From JBAXGW01 sp037139195 (lineage in GTDB: Bacteria; Bacteroidota; Bacteroidia; Bacteroidales; JAHJDW01): a stretch of DNA of 64,000 bases. Of this stretch, positions 29,192 through 37,687 are shown in pieces (positions within the stretch are counted from its first letter, which is position 1; the number at the start of each line of letters is the position of its first letter). The stretch is from the NCBI GenBank assembly GCA_037139195.1, contig JBAXGW010000002.1, positions 1-64,000 of the forward strand. Direction: 5' to 3'. The translations under genes and the position numbers were made by a program. The notes under the pieces are model-generated. The model saw only the letters and a list, made by a program, of their open reading frames with translations, did not search any database and was not told the DNA's origin.

Positions 29192-30265
29192 ATGGTTTTT
29201 GAAAATACCGATTATCGATTCGAGATTTTAGATCTAAAAAATCGCTACGATGTTAAGAAAATGAAAGGAATTCTTGATCCTTTAGGATTTGATTTTATAG
29301 CAGAACAAGTTGATTATACATTTATTTTAACTAATCTGAATGATGATTTTATTGGAACTGGTTCGCTTAAAGATAACGTACTGAAATTTGTTGCAGTTGA
29401 CCCAAAATTTCGAGAAACTTCGGCATTTGCTATAATAGTATCGCATTTAACAGAAACCTCATTAAAAAAAAATAAAACCTCATTTGTTTTTACCAAGCCC
29501 GAGAATGTAATTAAATTTAAAAGTATTGGCTACAATGAAATAGCCTCAGCACCTCCTATTTATGCACTTTTAGAATTTGGGTACCAAACCATTTCCGATT
29601 ATAAAAACTATTTAATATCTAATAAAAGCAGCATTGTTTCAGATAAAATTGCAACAATCGTTGTGAACTGCAATCCTTTTACTAATGGACATAAATATCT
29701 GATTGAAAAAGCTGCTGCGGAAAATGATATTCTTTATCTATTTGTTGTTGAAGAAGATCAATCTGTTTTTAGTTTTGATATCCGTTGGAAATTAATTGAA
29801 GAAGGAATAAACCATTTAAAAAATGTGATAATGCTAAAGGGCGGAAGATACATTGTTTCCTCAGCCACTTTTCCTGCATATTTCCTCAAAAAAGAATCAA
29901 TTGACATCATTACTCAAAAGCAAACAGAGCTTGATGTAAACGTTTTTATTAAACATATTATTCCAACATTAGACATAACTCGCAGATATGTTGGAGAAGA
30001 AATTTATTGCAAAACAACAGCAGCTTATAACTCAGCAATGAAAGAATTTCTTGGAAAAAATAATGTTGAACTAATAGAAATTCCGAGAATGTCAATTGGA
30101 AGCGATGATAATTTTATTAGTGCATCAAAAGTTCGTAATGCAATAAAAAATGGTACTCTAAATGACATTTTAGATTTTCTCCCTGATTCAACTAAAAGCT
30201 TTTTGCTTTCGGAAGATTCACAGCTAATTAAGGATAAAATTATTTCTTCAGAATCAAGGCATTAA
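29192..30265 (+). CDS. citC: [Citrate (pro-3S)-lyase] ligase
   Basis: Acetylates the prosthetic thiol on citrate lyase using acetate and ATP, switching the enzyme on. An N-terminal GNAT-like domain (about 1-120) precedes a nucleotidyltransferase domain (about 145-340), with the ATP motif VVNCNPFTNGHKYLIEKAA, then FVVEEDQSVFSF and a C-terminal ISASKVRNAI. At 357 aa it has normal family length. It is essentially contiguous with citXG, so both are co-transcribed. The end overlaps the convergent TetR gene by 4 bp. Confidence 0.92.
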   Translation: MVFENTDYRFEILDLKNRYDVKKMKGILDPLGFDFIAEQVDYTFILTNLNDDFIGTGSLKDNVLKFVAVDPKFRETSAFAIIVSHLTETSLKKNKTSFVFTKPENVIKFKSIGYNEIASAPPIYALLEFGYQTISDYKNYLISNKSSIVSDKIATIVVNCNPFTNGHKYLIEKAAAENDILYLFVVEEDQSVFSFDIRWKLIEEGINHLKNVIMLKGGRYIVSSATFPAYFLKKESIDIITQKQTELDVNVFIKHIIPTLDITRRYVGEEIYCKTTAAYNSAMKEFLGKNNVELIEIPRMSIGSDDNFISASKVRNAIKNGTLNDILDFLPDSTKSFLLSEDSQLIKDKIISSESRH

Positions 30266-30849
30266 TCCATTATAATTTTCAATTGAAAATCAAGGTTTTT
30301 AATAAAATCTATATATTCTGCTGGATGTCTTCTGTTTAAATATAGTAATAACAATCCAACAACCATACAATTTAGTGAAATTTTCTTATTTTCAACTTCT
30401 TGAATACTAAATAAACCATTATCCAAAATATATTGCCAGTCGCTTTGGCATAGTTTGCTTAAAAAATTACTAATCAGATCAATAGTATCTTGCTTATTTC
30501 CTATGTCAGTAACCCGTTCAATATAGAAAAGCTCAAATATTCCGGGGTATTGTACAAAATAATTTATATATGATTTTGCAATTCCGGTAATTTTTTCATT
30601 CCCCTGTTTTAATTTTTCAGTGTCATCTGCTATATAAGTTTCTATTTCTTGTTGAAAATCCTTTACGCATAAGAAAACTAAATCTTTAACATCCCTAAAA
30701 TAGTTGTATATTGTAGCGTAGGAATACCCTGCTTGGTCGGCTATATTGCGAACGCTAATACTTTTTAACCCTTCTGCTTTTAGCATTTCTTTTGTTGCTT
30801 GAATAAAATATCCACGCATTCTTTGTTCCTGAATTTCTTTCTTTTCCAA
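30262..30849 (-). CDS. TetR-family transcriptional regulator
   Basis: N-terminal HTH: ATKEMLKAEGLKSISVRNIADQAGYSYATIYNYFRDVKDLV, typical of TetR/AcrR, followed by an all-helical ligand-binding domain without a recognisable effector signature. The frame can be extended to an ATG at 30942, but a complete promoter lies inside that extension. Translation therefore more likely starts at TTG 30849 (EKKEIQEQRMRG) or ATG 30819. Three copies of a TTAACAnTGTTAA-like palindrome surround the promoter, so autorepression is likely. Other targets (for example the convergent cit genes) are not shown by the sequence. Confidence 0.82.
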   Translation of the reverse strand: MEKKEIQEQRMRGYFIQATKEMLKAEGLKSISVRNIADQAGYSYATIYNYFRDVKDLVFLCVKDFQQEIETYIADDTEKLKQGNEKITGIAKSYINYFVQYPGIFELFYIERVTDIGNKQDTIDLISNFLSKLCQSDWQYILDNGLFSIQEVENKKISLNCMVVGLLLLYLNRRHPAEYIDFIKNLDFQLKIIMD

Positions 30850-30852
30850 AAT

Positions 30853-30912
30853 ATTAACAGTGTTTATAATTTTAACAGTGCAAATATAATTAACATTGTT
30901 AATTTTTGCAAG
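30853..30912 (-). promoter_or_regulatory. TetR promoter with three operator-like palindromes
   Basis: Minus-strand CTTG (30909-30912), 20 bp, then TATATTTG (30881-30888). A perfect 6-3-6 palindrome (ATTAACATTGTTAAT, 30889-30903) fills the spacer. Two half-conserved copies lie at 30871-30883 (TTTAACAGTGCAA) and 30853-30865 (ATTAACAGTGTTT). The arrangement fits a repressor blocking RNA polymerase at its own gene. Confidence 0.72.
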
Positions 30913-31013
30913 ATTTTTTATCTTTTTAATAATCACTCTCAAATATCAAATTTATTTTGTCTTAATAGGATAATTTGAAAAAATATTAGAGTGAAGCTGA
31001 AAAAACCCTGTTA

Positions 31014-31394
31014 TTAAATTAATTTAATAACACTTTTGATAAGATTTGTTTTGCTATAAGGTTTAATTATATAATTATTTAAATTATATTTTTTCATTTT
31101 TTCCAAAAAACCCTCATTTAATGAGCCTGTTTGCATTAAAATATTAGAAGATGAGATTGACAGAATATATTTTGCCACCTCAAAACCGCTTATATCAGGC
31201 AATTCTACATCTAATAAAATCACTTTAATATCATTATTTTCTTTAAATAACTTTACTGCTTCTTTTCCGGTGTGAGCATGTATTAATTCAAATGAACTAT
31301 TTTTGAAAAAATTATTTAATATATAATGTATCAGCTCACTATCATCGACAATAAGAATTTTTTTTCCCGAATTTTCTAGTTTTGTGATGGACAT
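31014..31394 (-). CDS. Stand-alone response regulator receiver domain (CheY-like)
   Basis: A single REC domain fills the 126 residues. The acidic pair is Asp17-Asp18 (LIVDDSE), the phospho-acceptor is Asp62 (VILLDVELPD), the switch residue is Thr89 and the conserved lysine is Lys111 (YIIKPYS). There is no output domain, so it must act through a partner such as a histidine kinase phosphorelay or a regulator. No kinase gene lies nearby. Confidence 0.88.
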   Translation of the reverse strand: MSITKLENSGKKILIVDDSELIHYILNNFFKNSSFELIHAHTGKEAVKLFKENNDIKVILLDVELPDISGFEVAKYILSISSSNILMQTGSLNEGFLEKMKKYNLNNYIIKPYSKTNLIKSVIKLI

Positions 31395-31504
31395 TATTTA
31401 ATATTTTCTAGTTTTCTAAAATACAAAAAAATAATACATATATCAATTTATATTTTAATTAAAATTTATTAGGTACTTTCAATGAAGAATTAAATGAAAA
31501 ATTG

Positions 31505-31512
31505 TACTTTTG
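31505..31512 (+). promoter_or_regulatory. -7 promoter element of kbl
   Basis: TACTTTTG fits TAnnTTTG and lies 44 bp upstream of the ATG. No -33 TTTG is seen at the normal spacing. Confidence 0.4.
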
Positions 31513-31556
31513 AATCATAAATAACATGACAAAAAACCTAATAAACCTTACAACTT

Positions 31557-32747
31557 ATGTATAATAAATATCAATCATTTCTTCAAAAAGAGCTTTCTGA
31601 TATTAGAGAGGCTGGATTATTTAAAAACGAGCGAGTAATTGTAACGCCTCAAGGTGCAATTATCAAAGTAAATTCAGGTAAAGAAGTTTTAAATTTTTGT
31701 GCAAATAACTATCTAGGATTATCAAATAATCCTCAGCTAATCGATGCTGCCAAAAACGCTTTAGACACTCATGGTTATGGAATGTCTTCAGTTCGATTTA
31801 TTTGTGGCACAAGTGATTTACATAAAAAATTAGAAGAGAAAATTGCAGAATTTTTTGGCACAGAAGATACAATCCTTTATGCAGCTTGCTTTGATGCAAA
31901 TGGTGGAGTTTTTGAACCTTTATTAAACGAAGAAGATGCAATAATTTCTGATTCATTAAATCATGCTTCGATCATTGATGGCGTGCGTTTATGTAAAGCT
32001 GTAAGATATCGTTATCAAAATGCCGACATGGCAGAGTTAGAAGAACAACTTAAACTTGCTCAAGCTCAGAGATTCAGACTAATTGTAACAGATGGTGTTT
32101 TCTCTATGGATGGCAATGTTGCTCAATTAGATAAAATTATCGAATTAGCTAATAAATATGATGCAATGATAATGGTTGACGAATCACATTCTGCTGGTGT
32201 TGTAGGAAAAACAGGCAGAGGTGTTACTGAACTATACAATTGCAAAGGTCAGGTAGAAATTATTACAGGAACTTTAGGAAAAGCTTTTGGTGGCGCTATT
32301 GGTGGATTTACAACTGGCAAAAAAGAAATTATTGATTTATTACGTCAGAGATCACGCCCATATTTATTTTCTAATTCGATTCCTCCTTTAGTTGCTGCCG
32401 CAGGCATTAAAATGGTTGAAATGATGAGTGAAACAAACACTTTACAAGACAAACTACATTTTAATACTGAGTACTTCATGGAAAAAATGAAAGCAAATGG
32501 TTTTGATATAAAGCCTTCTAAATCGGCTATCTGTGCAGTTATGCTTTATGATGCTAAATTATCGCAAGATTTTGCTGCGAAATTACTTGAAGAAGGTATT
32601 TATGTAATTGGTTTCTATTTTCCTGTTGTTCCAAAGGGTCAGGCCAGAATAAGAGTTCAATTATCTGCAGCTCACGAAACTGAACATCTTGATAAATGCA
32701 TCGCAGCTTTTGCAAAAGTTGGTAAAGAGTTAGGTGTAATTAAATAA
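31557..32747 (+). CDS. kbl: Glycine C-acetyltransferase (2-amino-3-ketobutyrate CoA ligase)
   Basis: Alpha-oxoamine synthase family PLP enzyme, 396 aa. N-terminal NFCANNYLGLSNNPQLI, substrate site SVRFICGTSDLHKKLEEKIA, PLP-contact VTDGVFSMDGNVA and MVDESHSAGVVG, and the Schiff-base lysine in TGTLGKAFGGAIGG are all present. It cleaves 2-amino-3-ketobutyrate with CoA to glycine and acetyl-CoA, the second step of threonine degradation. AKB ligase is favoured over 8-amino-7-oxononanoate synthase by its close match to Kbl from residue 1. Threonine dehydrogenase is not adjacent. It is monocistronic with its own terminator. Confidence 0.93.
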   Translation: MYNKYQSFLQKELSDIREAGLFKNERVIVTPQGAIIKVNSGKEVLNFCANNYLGLSNNPQLIDAAKNALDTHGYGMSSVRFICGTSDLHKKLEEKIAEFFGTEDTILYAACFDANGGVFEPLLNEEDAIISDSLNHASIIDGVRLCKAVRYRYQNADMAELEEQLKLAQAQRFRLIVTDGVFSMDGNVAQLDKIIELANKYDAMIMVDESHSAGVVGKTGRGVTELYNCKGQVEIITGTLGKAFGGAIGGFTTGKKEIIDLLRQRSRPYLFSNSIPPLVAAAGIKMVEMMSETNTLQDKLHFNTEYFMEKMKANGFDIKPSKSAICAVMLYDAKLSQDFAAKLLEEGIYVIGFYFPVVPKGQARIRVQLSAAHETEHLDKCIAAFAKVGKELGVIK

Positions 32748-32760
32748 TCTTATATTTTTA

Positions 32761-32789
32761 AGGGGCATTTAAAATGCCTCTTTTTTTTT
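32761..32789 (+). terminator. Rho-independent terminator of kbl
   Basis: AGGGGCATTT (32761-32770) pairs with the following AAATGCCTCT, with one G-T wobble and a small loop, and runs into a 9-nt T tract. Confidence 0.8.
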
Positions 32790-32792
32790 CAA

Positions 32793-34172
32793 TTATTTGT
32801 AAATAAGAGATGCTGTTCCTTTACATGTTATTAAAACTCTAATAGATTCAGGCATTAATATAACATCTCCAACATCAAAGGAACTAACACTTCCTTTAAG
32901 GGTTATTTGTTCAGAAATCTTATAGTTGCTTAAATAATCTTGAGTCATTTTTGAATATTCATCCAAATAATCTTTAATCGAATAACTCATTTTATTTTCA
33001 ACTAATTTAATCAAAGTATTATGAAACATCCAATTAGCAGATTTTATTATGGTATTCTTTGTATTTATATCAAAATCTACTTCTTTAACTCGTATTGATT
33101 TTGTTTCTTTTTCATAAAATGGAATTCCTGTAAAAAAAATATTGCCTTTAACGCTTCCTTCAACTAATGTGTTGATTATTAATTTATTGTTACTTCCGAA
33201 TAAACTCAAATCTTTGACAGTAATTTTTTTCTTGCCTTGTTCAAATGTTTGATTAATCATATTAATTCTTGATAAACTATCTGCAATTTTATAAGGCACA
33301 TCAACGTACATATTCATAACATATTCAGTTGAAGGGCTATTTACAATAGTTAGCGAAGGCAAAATTGTTAGTTTTACGGGCTCTGGTTGTTTTCCAACAA
33401 AAGACTCGGTAATTGTTTTAATTCCAATTGTAGTTTTTATAATACCATCTTTAACAATTAAAGGCGTTATAGTAACTTCTTGAGGAGAATTTCTAAACCA
33501 TGTTTTATACGATTCTTCAACTAAAATAGGTTTTTGCATTGTAGCCCAAGCGTCAGAAGCAACTTTTTTTAAATTAAAATATTTTTTAAGCTGATCGTCA
33601 ATCATAGGTGCTAGGGTTTTTAATTGACTTTTAAGCACTCCATCAGCTATTTTTTTAATTGGAAAATCTATTGATCCGATGGTAATTGTGGGCGTTCCAA
33701 ACCATTCGTAACCATTATCGGTGGTAGATGTTACTAAAGTCCAATCTTTTTTTACGGTGTAAGCAGTAATAAATTTCAATGCAATTTCAGCATTTATATC
33801 TTTATAATCTGATAAAGTAACGCCAAATTTTTCAAATTTATAACCAGCTCTAATCCATAGTTTAAGGGGAATTCGATATGAAATTTGATTGTTGGATATT
33901 TTTATAGAGATATTTTCTTTTTTCCAAGCTTTTATCATTAAGTTATCTCCTCCATTATCGTCCATGCTTTTATCTTCATAAATTAACCCTTGAAGCTGCT
34001 TATTTATATCAGCCTCTAATTGTTTTTCAGAGATTTCAATTGGAATATTTAATGATGAAGCTGTAGGCGTATAAACAGGTGGGTTATAAGACTCTGAAGG
34101 CTGTATAGGTTTTATAGTATTACATGCAAAAACTACAATGCAAGCAATAATCAGAAAAAATATTTTTTTCAT
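32793..34172 (-). CDS. DUF4403 family lipoprotein
   Basis: Lipoprotein signal MKKIFFLIIACIVVFAC (lipobox VFAC), then a proline-rich tether and a beta-rich body typical of DUF4403. Recognisable features are an N-terminal IPIEISEKQLEADINKQLQGLIYED, the LKLWIRAGYKF region, and repeated long beta-alpha blocks, as in lipid-binding SMP/BPI-like folds. Its molecular role is unknown. It is on the outer or inner membrane facing the periplasm. It is convergent with kbl and lies 43 bp downstream of the RNase G gene on the same strand. Confidence 0.83.
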   Translation of the reverse strand: MKKIFFLIIACIVVFACNTIKPIQPSESYNPPVYTPTASSLNIPIEISEKQLEADINKQLQGLIYEDKSMDDNGGDNLMIKAWKKENISIKISNNQISYRIPLKLWIRAGYKFEKFGVTLSDYKDINAEIALKFITAYTVKKDWTLVTSTTDNGYEWFGTPTITIGSIDFPIKKIADGVLKSQLKTLAPMIDDQLKKYFNLKKVASDAWATMQKPILVEESYKTWFRNSPQEVTITPLIVKDGIIKTTIGIKTITESFVGKQPEPVKLTILPSLTIVNSPSTEYVMNMYVDVPYKIADSLSRINMINQTFEQGKKKITVKDLSLFGSNNKLIINTLVEGSVKGNIFFTGIPFYEKETKSIRVKEVDFDINTKNTIIKSANWMFHNTLIKLVENKMSYSIKDYLDEYSKMTQDYLSNYKISEQITLKGSVSSFDVGDVILMPESIRVLITCKGTASLIYK

Positions 34173-34215
34173 AGGGACAAATTATTTTAGAAACTTTTTG
34201 CTTAGAATCTAATCA

Positions 34216-35763
34216 CTATATTTTTATCTCTTCTCCATTTTTATCAAAGAAATGATACTCTAAAAGATTATAAGAAGTCAACTGTTCAATTTCTATCCAT
34301 TTTTTGTATTTGAATAGCCATTTAACTTGCATATTATAGATTCCTTTTTTAAGGTAGGCGTAAATATATGGATGAACAAAAAGTTTTAAGTTCTTTTGAT
34401 TTTGTTCATGTAAAATATATTTAATATTATTTTCTATTTCGTCGATAAAAAGAATAGATGCTTTAATTTTACCAGTACCATCACAGCAAGGGCATTTTTC
34501 ATACGTTTCAATATTCATCTCGGGGCGAACACGTTGACGTGTAATTTGAACTAAACCAAATTTACTAGGAGGCAAAATAGTATGTTTAGCTCTATCGTTT
34601 AGCATCTCTGCTTTAAGGCGTTCATATAGCTTTCTACGATTTTGACCTTCGTGCATGTCGATAAAATCGACAACTATAATTCCTCCCATATCACGCAATC
34701 TGAGTTGGCGAGCTATTTCCGAAGCAGCTTCAAGATTAACTTCTAATGCATTGTTTTCTTGAGTTTCTTGTGAATTCATACGATGTCCGCTGTTAACATC
34801 AATAACATGTAAAGCTTCTGTATGTTCAATAACTAAATACACGCCGCTTTTTATTGTTACTATTTTGCCAAACGAACCTTTTATTTGCTTTTCAATTCCA
34901 AAACTTTCAAAAATGGGCTCTTTTCCTTTGTAAACTTTAACAATGTCTTTATATTCTGAAGAAATATTGGCTAAATAGCTTTTTACAATATCACCAAGTG
35001 CTTTATCATTAACTGTAACGCTATTGAAGTTTGGATTTAAAATATCACGAAGAATAGCTGAAGTACGATTAATTTCGCCAAGAATTTTTTGAGGTGGTTT
35101 TGCTTCAGGAAGTTGTTGCATTCCTAATTCCCATTTTTCGAAAAGGTCTCGCAAGTCAGCATCTAGCTCAGCTACTTTTTTATTTTCAGAAGCAGTGCGA
35201 ATAATAACACCAAAATTTTTCGGTTTTATACTATGAATGAGTCTTTTAAGGCGACTTCTTTCATCTTGACTTTTAATTTTCTGAGAAACAGAAACTTTAT
35301 CTGAGAATGGAATAAGAACTAAATATCTACCAGCGAGTGAAATTTCGGTTGAAATTCGAGGTCCTTTAGTTGAAATTGGTTCTTTTGCTATTTGAACAAC
35401 TATATTTTGATTCGCAGTTAAAACACTTGCAATTTTTCCTGATTTTTCAATGTCAGACTCATTTTCGAGCTCTTCAATTGAGGAATACGTTTTTTTGGAT
35501 TGGATATTCTTAACGTATTTGTTAAGAGATTTAATTTGAGGACCTAAATCGAGATAATGCAAAAAAGCATCTTTTTCGTAGCCAACATCAACAAATGCAG
35601 CATTAAGTCCAGGGATAATCTTCTTGACTCTACCAAGATAAATATCTCCGACTGAAAAATTATTATCGTTTTTTTCAACGTGTAATTCTACAAGCCTTTT
35701 TTCTTCAAGTAAAGCAATTACTATTTCGGAAGATGTAGAATCAATTATAAGTTCTTTATTCAC
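34216..35763 (-). CDS. rng: Ribonuclease G/E family endoribonuclease
   Basis: RNase E/G catalytic module, 515 aa. The S1 RNA-binding subdomain (VGDIYLGRVKKIIPGLNAAFVDVGYEKDAFLHY, about 38-110) has an insertion with charged residues, as in Bacteroidota homologues. A 5'-sensor/RNase H-like region follows. Catalytic magnesium aspartates lie in VIDVNSGH and IIVVDFIDMHEGQNRRKLYE. The zinc-link cysteines lie in CPCCDGTGK. The long disordered tail of RNase E is absent, so it resembles RNase G. It processes rRNA precursors and mRNAs. It is downstream of HU and the small basic protein gene, with a leader holding two hairpins. Confidence 0.93.
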   Translation of the reverse strand: MNKELIIDSTSSEIVIALLEEKRLVELHVEKNDNNFSVGDIYLGRVKKIIPGLNAAFVDVGYEKDAFLHYLDLGPQIKSLNKYVKNIQSKKTYSSIEELENESDIEKSGKIASVLTANQNIVVQIAKEPISTKGPRISTEISLAGRYLVLIPFSDKVSVSQKIKSQDERSRLKRLIHSIKPKNFGVIIRTASENKKVAELDADLRDLFEKWELGMQQLPEAKPPQKILGEINRTSAILRDILNPNFNSVTVNDKALGDIVKSYLANISSEYKDIVKVYKGKEPIFESFGIEKQIKGSFGKIVTIKSGVYLVIEHTEALHVIDVNSGHRMNSQETQENNALEVNLEAASEIARQLRLRDMGGIIVVDFIDMHEGQNRRKLYERLKAEMLNDRAKHTILPPSKFGLVQITRQRVRPEMNIETYEKCPCCDGTGKIKASILFIDEIENNIKYILHEQNQKNLKLFVHPYIYAYLKKGIYNMQVKWLFKYKKWIEIEQLTSYNLLEYHFFDKNGEEIKI

Positions 35764-35813
35764 AGTGCTTTCAGATTTTCGTGAGCAATTCTTAAGCTAT
35801 TTGCTGAATGCAG

Positions 35814-35875
35814 GTTTATTGCTATGTTTAATAAACACCACAACTCATTACAAGAATATCTTGAAATGAGTTGTG
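35814..35875 (-). promoter_or_regulatory. Two hairpins in the region upstream of rng
   Basis: A 7-bp stem (35814-35820 with 35830-35836) is followed by a long hairpin: 11-bp outer stem (35839-35849 with 35865-35875), A-A mismatch, then a 5-bp inner stem (35851-35855 with 35859-35863) with a 3-nt loop. Neither is followed by a T tract on the minus strand. They could be a processing site, an rng leader or a weak terminator. Confidence 0.5.
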
Positions 35876-35908
35876 AAATATATTTAATCTGAAAATCAGC
35901 TTATTAGC

Positions 35909-36001
35909 TTATTTTTTCTTTTTATGTCTATTTTTTCTTAGGCGTTTCTTACGTTTGTGAGTTGCCATTTTATGTCTTTTTCTTTTTTTACCGCTTGGCA
36001 T
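35909..36001 (-). CDS. 30-residue basic ribosome-associated protein (AURKAIP1/COX24, mS38-like)
   Basis: The short frame MPSGKKRKRHKMATHKRKKR-LRKNRHKKKK (30 aa, hyphen added) matches what I recall of the Bacteroidota AURKAIP1/COX24 domain proteins, bacterial relatives of the mitochondrial small-subunit protein mS38. More than half of the residues are Lys or Arg, as expected for an rRNA-binding peptide. It lies 29 bp after the HU gene and 145 bp before rng on the same strand. Automatic gene finders easily miss it. Confidence 0.82.
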   Translation of the reverse strand: MPSGKKRKRHKMATHKRKKRLRKNRHKKKK

Positions 36002-36030
36002 GGCTTAAAGTTTTAGGTTAAAATTAATAT

Positions 36031-36315
36031 TTATTTTACTTTTCCTTTTACGCTTCCAACAAATTCTTTAGCTGGTTTGAATGCAGGAATAAAATGTTCT
36101 GGTATAACTATACTAGTATTTTTAGAAATATTACGACCTGTTTTTGCTGCTCTTTTCTTAACAATAAAGCTTCCAAAACCTCTTAAGTAAACGTTATTAC
36201 CTGTTTCCAAAGAATTCTTAACTGAATCCATAAACGCTTCAACAGTAGCTTGTACTGCGATTTTTTCAATTCCTGTTTTGTTAGCAATTTCTGCTACAAC
36301 GTCTGCTTTTGTCAT
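36031..36315 (-). CDS. hup: HU-family DNA-binding protein
   Basis: A 94-residue HU/IHF protein. It starts with MTKADVVAEIANKTGI and has the dimerising helices, the beta-arm with LRGFGSFIVKKRAAKTGRNI, and an arm-tip proline region (IVIPEHFIPAFKPAKEF). It binds and bends DNA as a dimer. It is the first gene of an HU - small basic protein - rng set with a strong promoter. Confidence 0.93.
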   Translation of the reverse strand: MTKADVVAEIANKTGIEKIAVQATVEAFMDSVKNSLETGNNVYLRGFGSFIVKKRAAKTGRNISKNTSIVIPEHFIPAFKPAKEFVGSVKGKVK

Positions 36316-36370
36316 CTTTTAATAATTTTTGATAGTATTATACAATAAGTAAATTCTTAATTTAGGGGTG

Positions 36371-36400
36371 CAAAGATACGCTATTTTGTTAAAAATCAAA
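36371..36400 (-). promoter_or_regulatory. Promoter of the HU gene
   Basis: On the minus strand TTTG (36397-36400), 18 bp, TATCTTTG (36371-36378) matches the Bacteroidota consensus perfectly apart from a slightly short spacer. The leader is about 50 nt. Confidence 0.72.
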
Positions 36401-36450
36401 ATAAAAGAACTAATTTTAAATTCAATTTATTTTTAATTTTTTGTTTTTTT

Positions 36451-37503
36451 ATGAATAATACTAATTTTTCAACTATATTGATTGAGTGGTACTTGCGAAA
36501 TGGCAGAAGTTTTCCATGGCGTGAAACCAAAAACCCCTATAAAATATGGATTTCAGAAGTTATATTTCAGCAAACACGCATAGAACAAGGATTTGAATAC
36601 TATAATAGTTTTATTAAAAAATTTCCTACTATAGAAAAATTAGCTATTTCTGACTTAAATAGTGTGTTAAAATCATGGCAAGGGTTAGGTTATTATAGTA
36701 GAGCTATCAATTTACATACTGCTGCAAATCATATTTTGAAGGAATTTAATGGGGGTTTCCCTGAAAAATATGATGATATACTAAAATTAAAAGGCGTTGG
36801 CGAATATATTGCTGCTGCAATTGCTTCGTTTGCTTTTAAATTGCCCTATCCAGTTATTGACGGAAATGTTTTTCGTTTTATTTCTCGTTTTTTTGCTATA
36901 GATACACCTATCGACACTTCAAAGGGAAAACTTGAAATAAAAGAAGCATTAGATAAAGTTTTTGATTCTCAAAATCCAGATTCTTTTAATCAAGCCATTA
37001 TGGATTTTGGCTCTTTAATTTGCTCAAAATCTAATCCAAAATGTAACACTTGCCCTTTTGCAAACTCATGTAAAGCCTATAAACTCGATATTGTAAGTGC
37101 ATTGCCTTTAAAAACAAAAAAAACAAAAGTAAGGAGCCGTTTTTTATTCTATCTAATAATAAAAAACAAAAATAACATTTATGTTAATAAAAGAAATTTA
37201 GATGGAATTTGGAAGAATTTATACGACTTTCCTTGTATCGAAACAGAGATTAATATTAGCACAGATGAATTGATAGCATCTAAAATGTTTAATGATTTTT
37301 TTAAGAACGAAAAATTAACCATCACAAAAGTGTCTGAAGTCTATGCCCACCAGCTATCACATCAGTTACTTAACATAAAATTTATTCACGTTGAATCTGC
37401 AATTAAACTTCAAAATTATACATCAATAAATATTAATGATTTTAGCAAACTTCCAATCTCGAAAATTATTGAAAAATATTTTAAGAAAAATGAACTTTAT
37501 TGA
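36451..37503 (+). CDS. mutY: A/G-specific adenine glycosylase
   Basis: HhH-GPD DNA glycosylase removing A mispaired with 8-oxoG. Catalytic Glu36 lies in KIWISEVIFQQTRIEQ. The helix-hairpin-helix is LKGVGEYIAAAIASFAF, followed by VIDGNVFR with the catalytic Asp. The [4Fe-4S] loop has the exact Cys-x6-Cys-x2-Cys-x5-Cys spacing (CSKSNPKCNTCPFANSC). A shortened C-terminal MutT-like recognition domain (about 225-345) is present. It is divergent from HU and upstream of ssb, gldE and gldD, an order I recall from other Bacteroidota. Confidence 0.95.
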   Translation: MNNTNFSTILIEWYLRNGRSFPWRETKNPYKIWISEVIFQQTRIEQGFEYYNSFIKKFPTIEKLAISDLNSVLKSWQGLGYYSRAINLHTAANHILKEFNGGFPEKYDDILKLKGVGEYIAAAIASFAFKLPYPVIDGNVFRFISRFFAIDTPIDTSKGKLEIKEALDKVFDSQNPDSFNQAIMDFGSLICSKSNPKCNTCPFANSCKAYKLDIVSALPLKTKKTKVRSRFLFYLIIKNKNNIYVNKRNLDGIWKNLYDFPCIETEINISTDELIASKMFNDFFKNEKLTITKVSEVYAHQLSHQLLNIKFIHVESAIKLQNYTSININDFSKLPISKIIEKYFKKNELY

Positions 37504-37566
37504 TGGCTTGTTTTTATCTTTACGGAACTTTATTTGTATAATGTTTTAGGGAAAAACAGGTGATTT

Positions 37567-37687
37567 AGACTCCGCTCTGTCACTGCTAAATAGTAGCTTC
37601 CTTAAAATATTTACAATTTAACGTTACAAACTTTGCCTTCGACTTACTTCGGCTTCGCTCAGCAGCCGCCGCTCAGTCGGTGCAAAG
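37567..37687. repeat. GC-rich REP-like palindromic repeat block
   Basis: An imperfect nested palindrome spans 37631-37687. The outer arms are CTTTGC (37631-37636) and GCAAAG (37682-37687), then CGACT/AGTCG and GGCT/AGCC with a short loop. A degenerate second unit (AGACTCCGCTCTGTCACTGC, 37567-37586) resembles the CGACT-nCGCTCAG-type intergenic repeats of Bacteroidota. The block is GC-rich in an AT-rich setting and is bounded by direct repeats TTACAAACTTT (37624-37634 and 37700-37710). Confidence 0.6.

Noticed and set aside
30850..30942. N-terminal extension of the TetR frame
   Set aside because: This stretch contains the promoter and the operator-like palindromes.
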